From the NCBI GenBank assembly GCA_964019055.1, contig OZ025218.1:3494169-3558168 (forward strand): a stretch of DNA of 64,000 nucleotides, read 5' to 3'. This document shows, one piece after another, positions 23,390 to 34,200 of the stretch. A program made the position numbers and the translations under genes. This DNA comes from Anthopleura xanthogrammica. Lineage: Eukaryota; Cnidaria; Anthozoa; Actiniaria; Actiniidae. Every line of letters begins with the position of its first letter. Positions within the stretch are counted from its first letter, which is position 1. The notes beneath the pieces were generated by a model. That model had not been told where the DNA came from and searched no databases. It saw only the letters and a program-made list of their open reading frames with translations.

Positions 23390-24180
23390 TCAATCTGTTT
23401 CGTCTCCACTTTCAAATTTATCTAAAAATTTGTCAATTCTTCCCATCATTTTCATTGCCTTATCACACATTTCGGTGTGCGCCTTGTTTGCAGCCATTGA
23501 ATTTCCTTTAGATTTCTTCCTCTTCTTACACTTTCCCACTGTGGCACCCTGTGACGAGGCTGGCTCCTTAACGGCAGAGTTGGTTTGAACTGTGCTTTCT
23601 TCTTCCTCCTCTTCCTCAGAATCATCGTCATTCAGATTTGCAGCGAAATTCAACTTTGCCTTTGCTCTTTCTTCAGGACTGCTTTTCGTTGAATATCTTG
23701 TCTTTGCTTCTAAGATGGTCTGGGACATTCGGACTGACTGTTGTGTAGCGGATGTGTGCTCCTGTTGTTTTGCAACTCTCTGAGCCTCAGCGACATTTTG
23801 GCTTACAATTCGGCGAATCCTTTTTATGATAGCTTCTCGTGCTGTATTTGAATAATACTTTTTTAAATTTGAGCTTCTATTACCACGAATAGGTTGATCA
23901 TTAATGCGCTGCTTGACGTGTTTGAGTATTTCGTCCCACCCTGAAAATATTGAGTAAGTCTCGAGTACAATTGCTTTTTCTTCTTCTGAAATTGGAAGAC
24001 GGCTAGATTTCTTGGCTGAAGCAACTGCATAAGAGAAAACAAGACGATATTTAATTATCCAACGACCATAGATAACATTGTATAGTAACAAAGGTCTCAA
24101 AACGTACCCGAAATTTGACCCACTGATGGTTGATGTTGGTCTGTTTCAAGTTCTTCGAATGGTCGCCAGAATTGTGCCAT
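23390..24180 (-). CDS. Harbinger Myb/SANT-like accessory protein
   Basis: In Harbinger elements a Myb-like partner helps nuclear import of the transposase and binding to the ends. Exon 1 is 24108-24180 (MAQFWRPFEELETDQHQPSV) and exon 2 is 23390-24024, joined at GT-AG borders with matching phase; product about 235 residues. The N-terminal third has a tryptophan-containing helical region (ISEEEKAIVLETYSIFSGWD, then ILKHVKQRIN) like a divergent Myb/SANT or MADF fold. A basic KRIRR patch follows, then an acidic stretch (DDDSEEEEEEES), a basic GKCKKRKKSKG signal, and a C-terminal helix (MMGRIDKFLDKFESG). AATAAA on the minus strand lies about 10 bp beyond the stop. The family call rests on context and general character. 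Confidence 0.75.
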
Positions 24181-24728
24181 TTTACTATCTGAAAAGGCTT
24201 GAATGAATGGTTATGGACTCTACCTTTATAGCAATACTTAACAAAAGGCAAACTTTCGTCTATTAACAAAAGAAGCTTGTTGGAATGATGACTCTATCTT
24301 TATTTTAACAAACTTAGGCCTAACGAATTTCAACTCTTCTCGAAAAAGGGGAGGTTCAAACTTTGCAAATAAAATAAACATTTCGGATGAAAAAAGGAAA
24401 GAACAAAAGTCTTTTCTTCTGGTGCGAAGTCCAGTTACGTAATACCATTTATTTTATAGGCATTACAGTGAACGCAATTAAAGCGTTTCCTATTGTCTAA
24501 TTGCTACTATTTTGCACAATTTACCTAAGTCAATTTCACGGTTTAAGTGCGATCACCATACTGCATGCATGAGCTGGAACAAAAATGAATTGCTTTTAGT
24601 TGGATATCTATTCATCATTTATTTTCATGCACATTTTTTATGCTGTTGTTTTTTTGTCTCCTTTGGGGACAAATTAATACTATCCATTAATTAAACCTGT
24701 CATATATAAAAAGGCAATACATGGAAAT

Positions 24729-25880
24729 ATGAATATTCCTGCGCGATATTACAATATGCCGATTCCCGTTCATCAGTTCGTGGCTGTAATTGGAGCTTTC
24801 CTAACGTTGTTGGTGCAGCTTTCTCCACCACCTGCTAACAATTTCAACCAACTGCAGAACTTCATACGGATGTTGGTTTCCATTATAATGCTGCTATCAT
24901 CGCTTCCAAATGCTCCTCCATTGATCGGCCGCATTATGCAACGTCTTGATCCAGGATTCGGTGGCTTCCAGTTTCAAGGAAAAAATGTTTTTGATGATAT
25001 AAAAAACCAAAGGTACCTATTTTGGTTAAACACCGGAGAGCTTCCCGAAACTATGCTGGACATATTCACCAAGGTCTCTGCAAACATGTCTCGTTTAAAC
25101 AGGAGGGGAGGGCAAAGACAAAGGAAAAAGGATTCCAAGCTTAACAACCTAAACAAAGTTTTACTGACCTTTGTTTGGCTTAGAAAATATCCTTGTGTGG
25201 ACACTCTTGCATTATGGTTTGATGTGAGTCCATCTACAGTTACAAGTATAATCCATAGTGTAATCCCAATTTTATGGCGATATTTTCACAATCAAGTATC
25301 ATGGCCAAGTTTGGCAGAGTGGAACGCTTTGCGGGGAAACTGGCGTTCTTTTCCTGATGCTGTTGGGTGCATCGATGGTACGCCACATGAAATTTACAGT
25401 CCTGAAGCCGAACCCCAGCAAGACTTTTTCAGTGGTCACCGTCATTACCATCTCATGAACACCCAGCTTATCGTAGATAATCTTGGTAACATTGTTTTCC
25501 TACAGGCTGGTTTCCTTGGTTCAGTTAATGATGCTGGCAATTATAACTTAATGGAGAGAATTGGACCAGGAACGAATTATGATATGCCCCGCGGTGCTGT
25601 GATTTTGGCAGACAAGGGATATGGAGACATTCCCCCATTGTTAACACCTTTTCGTGCAGTTCAGATTAGACGCCTCCCAAGGAACCAACAACGATTAGCA
25701 CGAAGATTCAATCATCGACTTTCTAGATGTCGCATTATTGTTGAACACACATTCAAACATGTAAAAACATATCGTTCTATAGGAAGCGTATGGCGCCATC
25801 CAAGATGGTTTCAGCCAGTTGTTGTCGAGCTGTGTACATTCATAGCTCAAAGGCATGTTGTACTTTTTGATGATCTTTAA
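24729..25880 (+). CDS. PIF/Harbinger transposase (DDE_Tnp_4 superfamily)
   Basis: Cuts and rejoins the element ends in the nucleus. A single 383-codon open frame carries a helix-turn-helix-like region at residues 140-180 (ALWFDVSPSTVTSIIHSVIP). The RNase-H-fold catalytic residues are all present in order: D216 in VGCIDGTP, D268 in GSVNDAGNYN, D295 in ILADKGYGD and E339 in RIIVEHTFKHVK. The fold's later part ends at QRHVVLFDDL. Length is normal for HARBI1-like transposases. No intron is needed. AATAAA signals lie at 25967-25976. It is divergent from the Myb-like gene with about 550 bp between start codons, so both promoters lie in that gap. No stop or frameshift is visible. Confidence 0.93.
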   Translation: MNIPARYYNMPIPVHQFVAVIGAFLTLLVQLSPPPANNFNQLQNFIRMLVSIIMLLSSLPNAPPLIGRIMQRLDPGFGGFQFQGKNVFDDIKNQRYLFWLNTGELPETMLDIFTKVSANMSRLNRRGGQRQRKKDSKLNNLNKVLLTFVWLRKYPCVDTLALWFDVSPSTVTSIIHSVIPILWRYFHNQVSWPSLAEWNALRGNWRSFPDAVGCIDGTPHEIYSPEAEPQQDFFSGHRHYHLMNTQLIVDNLGNIVFLQAGFLGSVNDAGNYNLMERIGPGTNYDMPRGAVILADKGYGDIPPLLTPFRAVQIRRLPRNQQRLARRFNHRLSRCRIIVEHTFKHVKTYRSIGSVWRHPRWFQPVVVELCTFIAQRHVVLFDDL

Positions 25881-26197
25881 TGAAAAAAGTCGGATATCTC
25901 ATACATGAGAAATATGAATTCGTATATATTGCAAAAAAGTGGCTAGTATCCAAAAATCATAACACAAATAAATAAAGCAAAAATAAATAAATACTTTTGC
26001 ATCTGGTATAAGCTGTGTGGTATTTTATTGTATTGTACAAGGGCAAATCGTCTCACATTTTAAACAATCCAATTATCTAACGCACGAGAAGACGGACTAA
26101 CAAAAAGCTTCATGAAAACGTCGTTTACAATTGAAAGAAACAGCAATACAGATAAAATTCCCGAGAAAATGAGCAATTATAATTCTACTCGCCTGCA

Positions 26198-26324
26198 AAG
26201 AATGACTGAAAAAGACAGCGCAATTAGTCACCCGTGCGTGTAGAGACTTATTTGCATATTTAGTCGCTGTTTCTACTATAGTGATTAATTATCATAAGTA
26301 GTTGAAGTTATGTGAAAGATCTCT
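26198..26324 (-). repeat. Right terminal inverted repeat of the Harbinger element
   Basis: Reverse complement of 23004-23130 with no mismatch seen by eye; the outer end is GAAAGATCTCT, then AAT. Confidence 0.92.
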
Positions 26325-26354
26325 AATACGCTTGGCGTTTGGCCCGCTAGACTG

Positions 26355-26372
26355 AACGCTTTTGTATTGGCT
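26355..26372 (-). promoter_or_regulatory. Inverted CCAAT box upstream of the methyltransferase-like gene
   Basis: ATTGGC (reverse CCAAT) lies about 85 bp before the ATG, in the only 126 bp between the Harbinger end and the gene. A weak call from sequence and position alone. Confidence 0.3.
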
Positions 26373-26450
26373 CTTTCATTCCACCATCCATTTATTCTCA
26401 CAAACAACTCATTATCCTGACTTGGCTCTTAGCTTACCAACTAAACGAAC

Positions 26451-27638
26451 ATGGCAGAATCGGTGATGAGCCAAGAAGAAAACGTCATTTTGTCCATGTT
26501 TCATGGTTTATGGTTGAACCGATGTTTGAGTCTTGTCGTGGGCTTCAAGATCCCTGACCTACTCTGCAACACGGACCAGCCATCTGTTAGCATCCAAGAA
26601 ATAGCTGAAAAGACAGGATGCTCAACTTCTGACCGAATTTACGTGATCATGCGCTTACTCGCTCAATGGGGAATAGGCAAAGAACTCGAAAACAAACACT
26701 TTACCAAGAATAAAGCGATGGAGCTGCTAAGAATGGACCAAGGACCAAGTCTTGGACACATGGTAAACTATTTTTGTAGTGACGAGTATTTAGTGGCATT
26801 GAAGTCCTTACCAGAAAGCGTTAGGACCAATCAGTCAGCTTTCTCCCTTGAGCACGGAATGAAAAATATCTTTGAATACATAGATCAGATTGACGTGTCT
26901 CCTTATGACAAATCCAAGCAGTTTAGAGGTTCCTCGACCATGATGATTGGCAGCGATGAACGAAGGCAAGAGTTAGTTGAATGTTACAACAAATCACAAG
27001 CAAAACTTTCACAACTTAGTCTCTTAAAAGACGTCAAAGGAATCCCAACCGTTTTTACCGTCTATCCATGGTCCAGTTCCAAAAGACTGCTAGATGCAGG
27101 AGGTTCAACTGGCTCTTTTCTTGCCTCTATTCTTAAGCAGCCCGATTGTCAGCACATTCAGGGGTTTGTTGCAGACCTACCAGCAGTGGTAGACAATGCT
27201 CTTCAGGACTACCACAAGCTTGGGCTCCCAGAGAACCGCATTACATTCTTGAAGCAAGATTTCACTCAGCCATATCCAGAAGACTTTCAAGTCGACACAA
27301 TCATTTTCAAGTTAGCATTGGTCATTTTTGATACTGAACAACAGATCGAAGTTCTACGAAACTGTCGTTCTGTGTTACCTAAAGAAGGAGGCAAGGTTCT
27401 TGTTATAGACATTTGCGTGACTGATGCCGGTGTCTTGAATAAGAATATTGGAATCAACGGTATTCAAAACGGGGTCATTGGGCTTCATGTGTCCACCTTT
27501 TTTCACGGAGTTTACCGAACGAGAAGTGAGGCAGAAACATTCTTCAAGACAATTGGGAATCAAGCAGGCTTCAAGCTGTCCAACGTCTATGATACGTTTC
27601 TTGGGGGAAACACAATATTTGAGTTCGTAACCACTTAA
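26451..27638 (+). CDS. Acetylserotonin O-methyltransferase-like class I SAM methyltransferase, catalytic His missing
   Basis: A 395-residue intronless reading frame. The N-terminal half is a winged-helix dimerisation domain (CLSLVVGFKIPDLLC, SVSIQEIAEKTGCS). The C-terminal half is the SAM-binding fold: motif I LLDAGGSTGSFLA (residues 213-225), VADLPAVVDNA, and KEGGKVLVIDI. This matches the ASMT/COMT methyltransferase_2 family in order and length. The family's catalytic His lies in a K..LHDW.DE context; here the aligned stretch is KLALVIFDTEQ, with V291 at the His position and Ile and Phe at the next two. Methyl transfer by the usual base is therefore doubtful. The start ATG has a good context (CGAACATGG). 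AATAAA is at 27678. The substrate is unknown; melatonin synthesis should not be assumed. Confidence 0.85.
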   Translation: MAESVMSQEENVILSMFHGLWLNRCLSLVVGFKIPDLLCNTDQPSVSIQEIAEKTGCSTSDRIYVIMRLLAQWGIGKELENKHFTKNKAMELLRMDQGPSLGHMVNYFCSDEYLVALKSLPESVRTNQSAFSLEHGMKNIFEYIDQIDVSPYDKSKQFRGSSTMMIGSDERRQELVECYNKSQAKLSQLSLLKDVKGIPTVFTVYPWSSSKRLLDAGGSTGSFLASILKQPDCQHIQGFVADLPAVVDNALQDYHKLGLPENRITFLKQDFTQPYPEDFQVDTIIFKLALVIFDTEQQIEVLRNCRSVLPKEGGKVLVIDICVTDAGVLNKNIGINGIQNGVIGLHVSTFFHGVYRTRSEAETFFKTIGNQAGFKLSNVYDTFLGGNTIFEFVTT

Positions 27639-28080
27639 TAAACACTGATGTGCTATTGACATACCCCTCCCCCCGCTAATAAAGTAGAAGTAGAATACCA
27701 ATCCACTTGAGGCTTTTAAACCTTTGTGTAATATTTCACACAGATCTTCCAGTGGTAGACCATAAACGGCGTATTATCAGTGTAGTAATGAATTGCCAAT
27801 CCAGTAAATCGAAGCAACAGAGCCCCATTCTTTCCTTATATCCCCACAGTCCCTAGTGTACGATCATTCGAGTGTCCTTTATTTCAATTTTTTTATTAAA
27901 CTTATTTTAAAATCTCCGAATAGCACGAGAAGCAACACTGAGTTAGGGCATGGCTAGCTCACAGATCGAGCCCTGAAACAACCTAATCAAAGTCAGGGCA
28001 AGGCTAACTACAGAATTGAATTGAAAATTAAAGTGTGTGTTTTACTCGGATTCATATTTATTGAGATTGACTTTATACAT
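27639..28080. other. 3' flank of the methyltransferase-like gene
   Basis: It contains the AATAAA at 27678-27683 and two near-direct repeats of a GGGCAtGGCTA / GGGCAaGGCTA block around 27945-28005. No gene is seen. Confidence 0.45.
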
Positions 28081-28830
28081 ATAGATGATGCCTGAATATA
28101 CACTATATACACTTTATACATATACAGTGTGTAAAAAGTGTATATATATACACTATATACACTATATACACTATATACAGAATATACTCTGTCGTTCTTA
28201 CAAGATGATGCCTGAATATACACTATATACACTATATACACTTTATACATATACAGTGTGTATATAGTGTATATTCAGGTATCATCTTGTAAGAATGACA
28301 GAGTATATTCTGTATATAGTGTATATAGTGTATATATATACACTATATACACACTGTATATGTATAAAGTGTATATAGTGTATATAGTGTATATTCAGGC
28401 ATCATCTTGTAAGAACGACAGAGTATATAGTGTATATAGTGTATATACATACACTATATACACACTGTATATGTATATAGTGTATATAGTGTATATATAT
28501 ACACTATATACACTATATACACTATATACTCTGTCGTTCTTACAAGATGATGCCTGAATATACACTATATACATTTTATACATATACAGTGTATATATAG
28601 TGTATATATATATACACTATATACACTATATACACTATATATCGAATATACAGAATATACTCTGTAGTTCTTTACAAGGTGATGCCTGAATATACACTAT
28701 ACACTATATACAGAATAGACTTGTACAAATATAAAGTGTATATTTTCATTTCTATACAGTAGTGTATATTTATACAGAATATACATGGAAATATACAATG
28801 GTATATTCTGTATATTCTGCAATATCGCGC
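28081..28830. repeat. TATATACAC array with alternating inverted spacers
   Basis: Tandem ACACTATAT / ATATAGTGT units form long self-complementary stretches. They are separated by a spacer, TTACAAGATGATGCCTGAAT, in forward orientation near 28085, 28197, 28540 and 28672 and inverted near 28274 and 28395. A GAATATACTCTGTCGTTCTT segment usually precedes the spacer. The layout predicts strong cruciforms. YIVYIVYI-type open frames are artefacts. Confidence 0.85.
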
Positions 28831-28974
28831 CTTAGTACCACGATGTTACTGATATTGTACTCGGATTACAAGAGCCGTTTTTACATGCAAGAATAGGTTT
28901 TTATAATTATGCTGGTCTCAGTACAAATGCATGACTACTCATGCTCGAGATGCAAGTTCCTACGGTGGCACATA

Positions 28975-29285
28975 GCAGCCATGACAAACTCAAACTTGCT
29001 CTCTTCAAACTCAAACTACTTTCCACAAACTCAAACTTGCTCTCGTCAAACTCAAACTACTTTCCACAAACTCAAACTTGCTCTCGTCAAACTCAAACTA
29101 CTTTCCACAAACTCAAACTTGCTCTCGTCAAACTCAAACTACTTTCCACAAACTCAAACTTGCTCTCGACAAACTTGAACTACTTTCCACAAACTCAAAC
29201 TTGCTCTCGTCAAACTCAAACTACTTTCCACAAACTCAAACTTGCTCTCGTCAAACTTGAACTACTTTCGGCAAACTTTAATTAC
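28975..29285 (+). repeat. 41-bp minisatellite
   Basis: Each unit has two halves, AAACTCAAACTTGCTCTCGT-C and AAACTCAAACTACTTTCCAC, so it is a dimer of a ~20-bp motif; about seven units are present. Open frames through it are repeat artefacts. Confidence 0.9.
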
Positions 29286-29309
29286 TAGCTGGAAAAGCCT
29301 GATAAATAA

Positions 29310-29614
29310 GGGAGCATTCATTTTTTAGGAGGGGGGGGGGGGGGGGGCGGAGGAATTAGAGGAATCAAATAGAAAAAAAATGCTAGCCCCCATGGTAAGG
29401 AATTGAATATTTCGATAACCCCCCCACTTCCAAATATAAAAATTTTCTAGCCCCCCCCCCCCCCCCAGAAAAGACTAAAAAAAAATTTTTATTCATGACC
29501 CCCCTGGTTCAATGTTAAAAAAAATGTGAACCCCCCTTTTTATCTAGTAATTTTTTAATGACCCCCCCCCCCTAATTCCTCCGGCCCCCCCCCTCCTAAA
29601 AAATGAATGCTCCC
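29310..29614. mobile_element. MITE with GGGAGCATTCATTTTTTAGG ends and G/C tracts, TAA-flanked
   Basis: The ends GGGAGCATTCATTTTTTAGG and complement, followed by poly-G (left) and poly-C (right), then AGGAATTAG / CTAATTCCT, form the arms. TAA is present on both sides (29307-29309, 29615-29617), consistent with a TWA-type Harbinger target duplication. Confidence 0.75.
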
Positions 29615-29972
29615 TAACGGTAAGGGACAGAACCAAAGGTTTTGTGGGATACAAGATGACTGCCAATCTTGTCTCCAGAGAGAAGGAAAGAAGAATAGGG
29701 AAGAAATAAAGAAATGAAATGTGTACTTTTATTGAACTTTAATGGATAATAATAACATGATTCTAATAAAATAATGCTTTCAAAAGCCTTTCCAAATATA
29801 CATTTACAAAAGCATCTTTAATTATATCTGATAACCACTTAAAGCCAGCTAAGTAAAATTTGACTGCCGTATCATGTAAGAATTTTCTAAAGCTTTTAAA
29901 GTCAAGACCAAGTCAACAATTTTACATATTACTGTAAATTGTGTTCTTTTGTATACAACTAATTTACAACTA

Positions 29973-30233
29973 GAGTGCTTACACTATGTCCATGAAATAA
30001 AATCTAAATAGTTACTACCTAATAGTTTTTATTTAGTGACTATTAGTCACTATCACTCAACTGGAACAGCTTCAGTAACAATAAAGTATGCCTCTATTAA
30101 ATAAAGTATAATCTTTTTATTGTCTTGAGTATTTGATTTTCATTGTGTGTTGTTACTAAAGCTGTTCCAGTTGAGTGATAGTGACTAATAGTCACTAAAT
30201 GAAAACTATTTTTTGGACATAGTGTAAGCACTC
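29973..30233. mobile_element. 261-bp MITE with GAGTGCTTACACTATGTCC ends, TA-flanked
   Basis: The ends are inverted (GAGTGCTTACACTATGTCC; GGACATAGTGTAAGCACTC) and TA flanks both. Inner arms TAGTGACTATTAGTCACTAT and CAACTGGAACAGCTT are also mirrored. The GAGTGC terminus equals that of the 21632 and 49333 elements. It lies in the 3' region of FANK1. Confidence 0.8.
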
Positions 30234-31262
30234 TACTTCAAAAAAGGTTGATGAAGGTTTGTTGCTTGTTGCTGATTTGAAAAATTTAACAACAACAAAA
30301 AACCCGGAAAATAAAAAGTTAAACATGAGAAAATGCTATAGGCCTTTTTCAAAACTTTGAAAAAAACAGTTGCATTCACTGATTATTGACTCATTTTCTC
30401 GGGGTTCGCATCAACAGTGAAGTGAAGAATTTAGTTACAACTTCAACGATGCAAACATTTTGAAATCCAATGACCTCCACTGGAATATAATATGAATATT
30501 CTACACAAATGTCTATCATGTCAATGTTAACTATGACTTGAGCAAAGTATTTTAAACTGGAGTATCAACTATGCAGTATTCTTCAAAACAATCTTTCTTA
30601 TAAATAGTGGTATGATGGATACAGATGCCTTACAAAATTACTTAATATGATTATACAGTTTTTTTCAGATTTTACAGTACTTTTGATGATATAAATTGAA
30701 TATATAATAAATATATCTGTTAAACTAACATGAGAACAAAATGCCTCTAAATGGATCAAAACCTATGAATGGTTACGATTTCTAAATTGAATTAGATATA
30801 TTTCCTGCTTGATGATTATCCCACAATTATCTAACTAGACTATTTTATGGGAGAATAGAGGCTTTGCACCAATTGGCAGCTATGACAGGAGGCAGAAACA
30901 ACAGCAGATATCAGAAGTAAACTCCACTGCCTTCAAACAATTGTTTAAAGTCGAGGCATTTGAGTTAACAATGCAGTAAATGTATGTACAAACTGACCCA
31001 AATACCACAACATAAAGCAAATGTTTGAATGGAGAGTAACTCTGATATCTGCTAATGAATTTGGTTTAATCTGATTCAAATGAGAAAGAAATGTGCCTCA
31101 TGGCTAACATCAACAAATTGGAGTCCTGAAAATATGCAGAAGAACTTTTTGTTGTCAAAGAAAATTAAGAAAAAGATGAAATTTTACCTTAAGTATGACT
31201 TTGGTAATATCTTACCTAGTCGTTCCCTTATTCCCTAGAGAACTCATTATTTACAAGCTTGT

Positions 31263-34200
31263 CTACTGTGCTCTAACATTGATACTTCTGTTTTCCTTTT
31301 GAAAGTCAGCTGGTTTGGTGTTCTGGCTTTCTTGACTTTTGATCTTTGGTTTGAACTCACTAGACCTTGCCTCATCTAGTTTCCTTTCTTTGTCTGCATT
31401 CTTCAACAACTCTATCTGTTCTTGGAGAAATTTGGCAACATTTTCATGCTCAAAAGACTTTGCAAAGTCCAGTGCTGTTTTCCCATAGTCGCTTTTCTGA
31501 TTCAGAATTGCACCTTTCTTGACCAATAACTTTACAAGAGCTTCAAAGCCATTCAGTGCTGCATTCATTAGTACTGTCTTATCTTCTTTGTCCATGCTAT
31601 TGACATTTGCACCATGGTGAATAAGGATCTTTGCAACATTAGCATTCCCGTTAACTGCTGCTACACGCATCAGTGGGGTCCATCCTACATAATAAGATCA
31701 ATTTGAGACAATTTCTGGTTGAAAATAAACAACTTACATTTATTTCAAGGCTAGATTTTTATTGGAAAATCATATGACTTGGATGGCTAGGATCCATGGG
31801 GCTCCTAACCAAGACTGGAGTTTTTTTTCAGGGATTATTGGATTGTTGATTAGATTAACACTAAACACTGCCATCAATCAAACAATTTGTTTGGTATCTT
31901 TACATTCTCTGATTGATGGCAGTGTATTGTCAGATTTCCTTGTCACGACTGTTGTTTCAATCAGTGCATAGCAATGAAAGCAGTGTTAACATTGTAACAT
32001 GGTGATCAGATGGTTAAGGTGATGTCCAACGTTACAATTTCCTGTGAAAGTTGTCTAGCGAAAAAATTAGTGCACGTTTGACATCCTCTCCCATGACTTG
32101 AATTTTCAACTTTTTGCCGCATGAAAAGTAGAACTGACTTCTACTTTCTGCAATTTTTGTAAACATTTACAAGAGACGTCTTCGTGCAACTTGAGATTAG
32201 AGTGCATGCAGGAGCCAACCATTCATTCACCATTGATTCAAATTATGCATGCAACTTGCAACACTTTTTTTTGTGAGACAAGTTGCAACCGAAATCATGC
32301 GTTTGACATGGTCTCATGCAACCTGCAACCATTCTTTTTGCGAGACAAGTTGCATGAGAAATCATAGCATTTAACACAGGCTTAAGTTGTTGGTAGAGTA
32401 GAATTTTAGGAGCAACTGGGAAAACCATCAGTCAGACAGCCAGTCAGTGGTAAGCTTTGGTAAAGTGTTGGCCAGATAATGGCAAGGTGTTGGCCAATAT
32501 ATTTAAATATATTTGAGTATTTTCACCTGATGTGCTGTCTTTAATATCAACAGGGCACTCATCAGACAACATCCATCTTATAACATCTAGATTAGCCCCA
32601 TCTACTGCCCAGTGCAAAGCCATAGATCCTGTCTTGTCTACTGTATCCCATGATGCACCTTCTGCTCTTAGTAACTTGGCTACTTCAAGCTGACCTGATC
32701 ATTAACAAACCAGAGAAACAGTATTGAAAATCATATACAATACAATACAATACTTTTTATTCACATTAATTTTCTATTAGTATATACATTTACAGGTTTA
32801 CATATTTTGTAATTATAGACAATAACTGATTAATCAATTAATCAATTAAAGTGAAGGGAGATTCTGGGGAGCGTATATTAAGTAACTAGTAAATATATCT
32901 AGTATGTAGAACTGATAGTAAGAAAGAAAATGGAAATAATTGGTTGGAGTGGGGGCTGATGAGGGTAATACTGTTATTCCAGAAGATAACAGAGGGTAGG
33001 AAGGGTCTGAGGAGACTCTCTTAGTGGTTAGAACACAGGGATCGAAATAGTGGCCTACCAATGGCCAAAAGCCAGGCAAAACTTAAGGTTTGGCAGGCTA
33101 AAATAATGGTGAACTGCCAAATCGAAAATAAAAATAATAAAAAGGCAGGCAAAATTTACTGGACTGGCAGGCTATAATTGTTTCCTATTTCGAGCCCTGG
33201 AACATATCCTGGGTCAGGGGAAAACATTTCCCTAAATAGGGGAGATATTTCTATTTTAATCTTCCAATCCTGTGGTTCCACATAAACCATTTTTCAATCA
33301 TTTTTTTTTTGCTAGACCTGTCAGGTCAGCTCAGATGTTGTTTCAGGGTTCAGAACTGATATTTGGTTTGTTATCATTTGTCATGAGTGATGATCATTTA
33401 CAATTGTTAGAGCTTACCAGAGAAACACGCCATCATAAGAGCAGTTTTGCCACTGCTGTTTTGAAAATGAACATCAGCTTTGTTGTCTATCAGAGTCTTG
33501 GCTACATCTTTGTATCCCTTCTGGGCTGTTGACCAATACATACCACAAAATTATGTAATCACTAATGACTTTTAAGATTTAGCTTACTACCATTATCAGG
33601 GCTCAAAATAGAAAAGATAAATGGCCCGACAGTTTCTTATTTTCGGCAGGATAAATAATTTTGGAGCAAAATTCCCCTGCTATTTTATTTTCCATTTTGC
33701 AGTTCAAAACTTTTTTAGCCTGACAGTAGTAAAACTTGACCTGCATTTTGGCCATTGGCAGGCCCCTATTTCGAGCCCTGATCATCCTTGCAAAGTGCAA
33801 CTCACAAAGCTTGATGTACGTCTCGTTTGCAAACTTTTGGATGGCCATCAATCAAAATACTGGGAACTATTTTGAGGACCTTACAGTGCATTGCTCAAGA
33901 GTATGACCACATTTAATGTATTCGCATACTATATGCACTGACACATACTTTTGTACATCAAGCTGACATATTTCGGTGCTAAGAGTTTGACAGCAAAAAG
34001 CCTCAGTGTATAGAAGTATGCAAATACATTATAAAATTAATGTGGTCATACTGTACTTTTGCACATCCTGCTGTAATACTAAATCTTATTACCCTTCATC
34101 GCAAACTTTGGTCATAAATATGAGGCATGTTTTTTTAGACCAATAAAAGATTAGTAGTTTCTAGCTTTGTTAGAATTATTATTTATTTCATCTCATTGGG

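Larger units (their letters stand above)
23004..26324. mobile_element. Complete PIF/Harbinger DNA transposon
   Basis: This 3321-bp element has inverted terminal repeats at 23004-23130 and 26198-26324 (127 bp each) with no difference that I can see by eye. It is flanked on both sides by AAT (23001-23003, 26325-26327), a candidate 3-bp target duplication as expected for this superfamily. It carries two divergent genes, a Myb/SANT-like protein on minus and a DDE transposase on plus, the standard Harbinger pair. Both frames are open, so recent insertion and possible autonomy are inferred. The right end stops 126 bp before the next gene's start codon. Confidence 0.92.

Noticed and set aside
28008..28583. 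YIVYIVYI-type open frames on both strands
   Set aside because: Translations of the TATACAC array.
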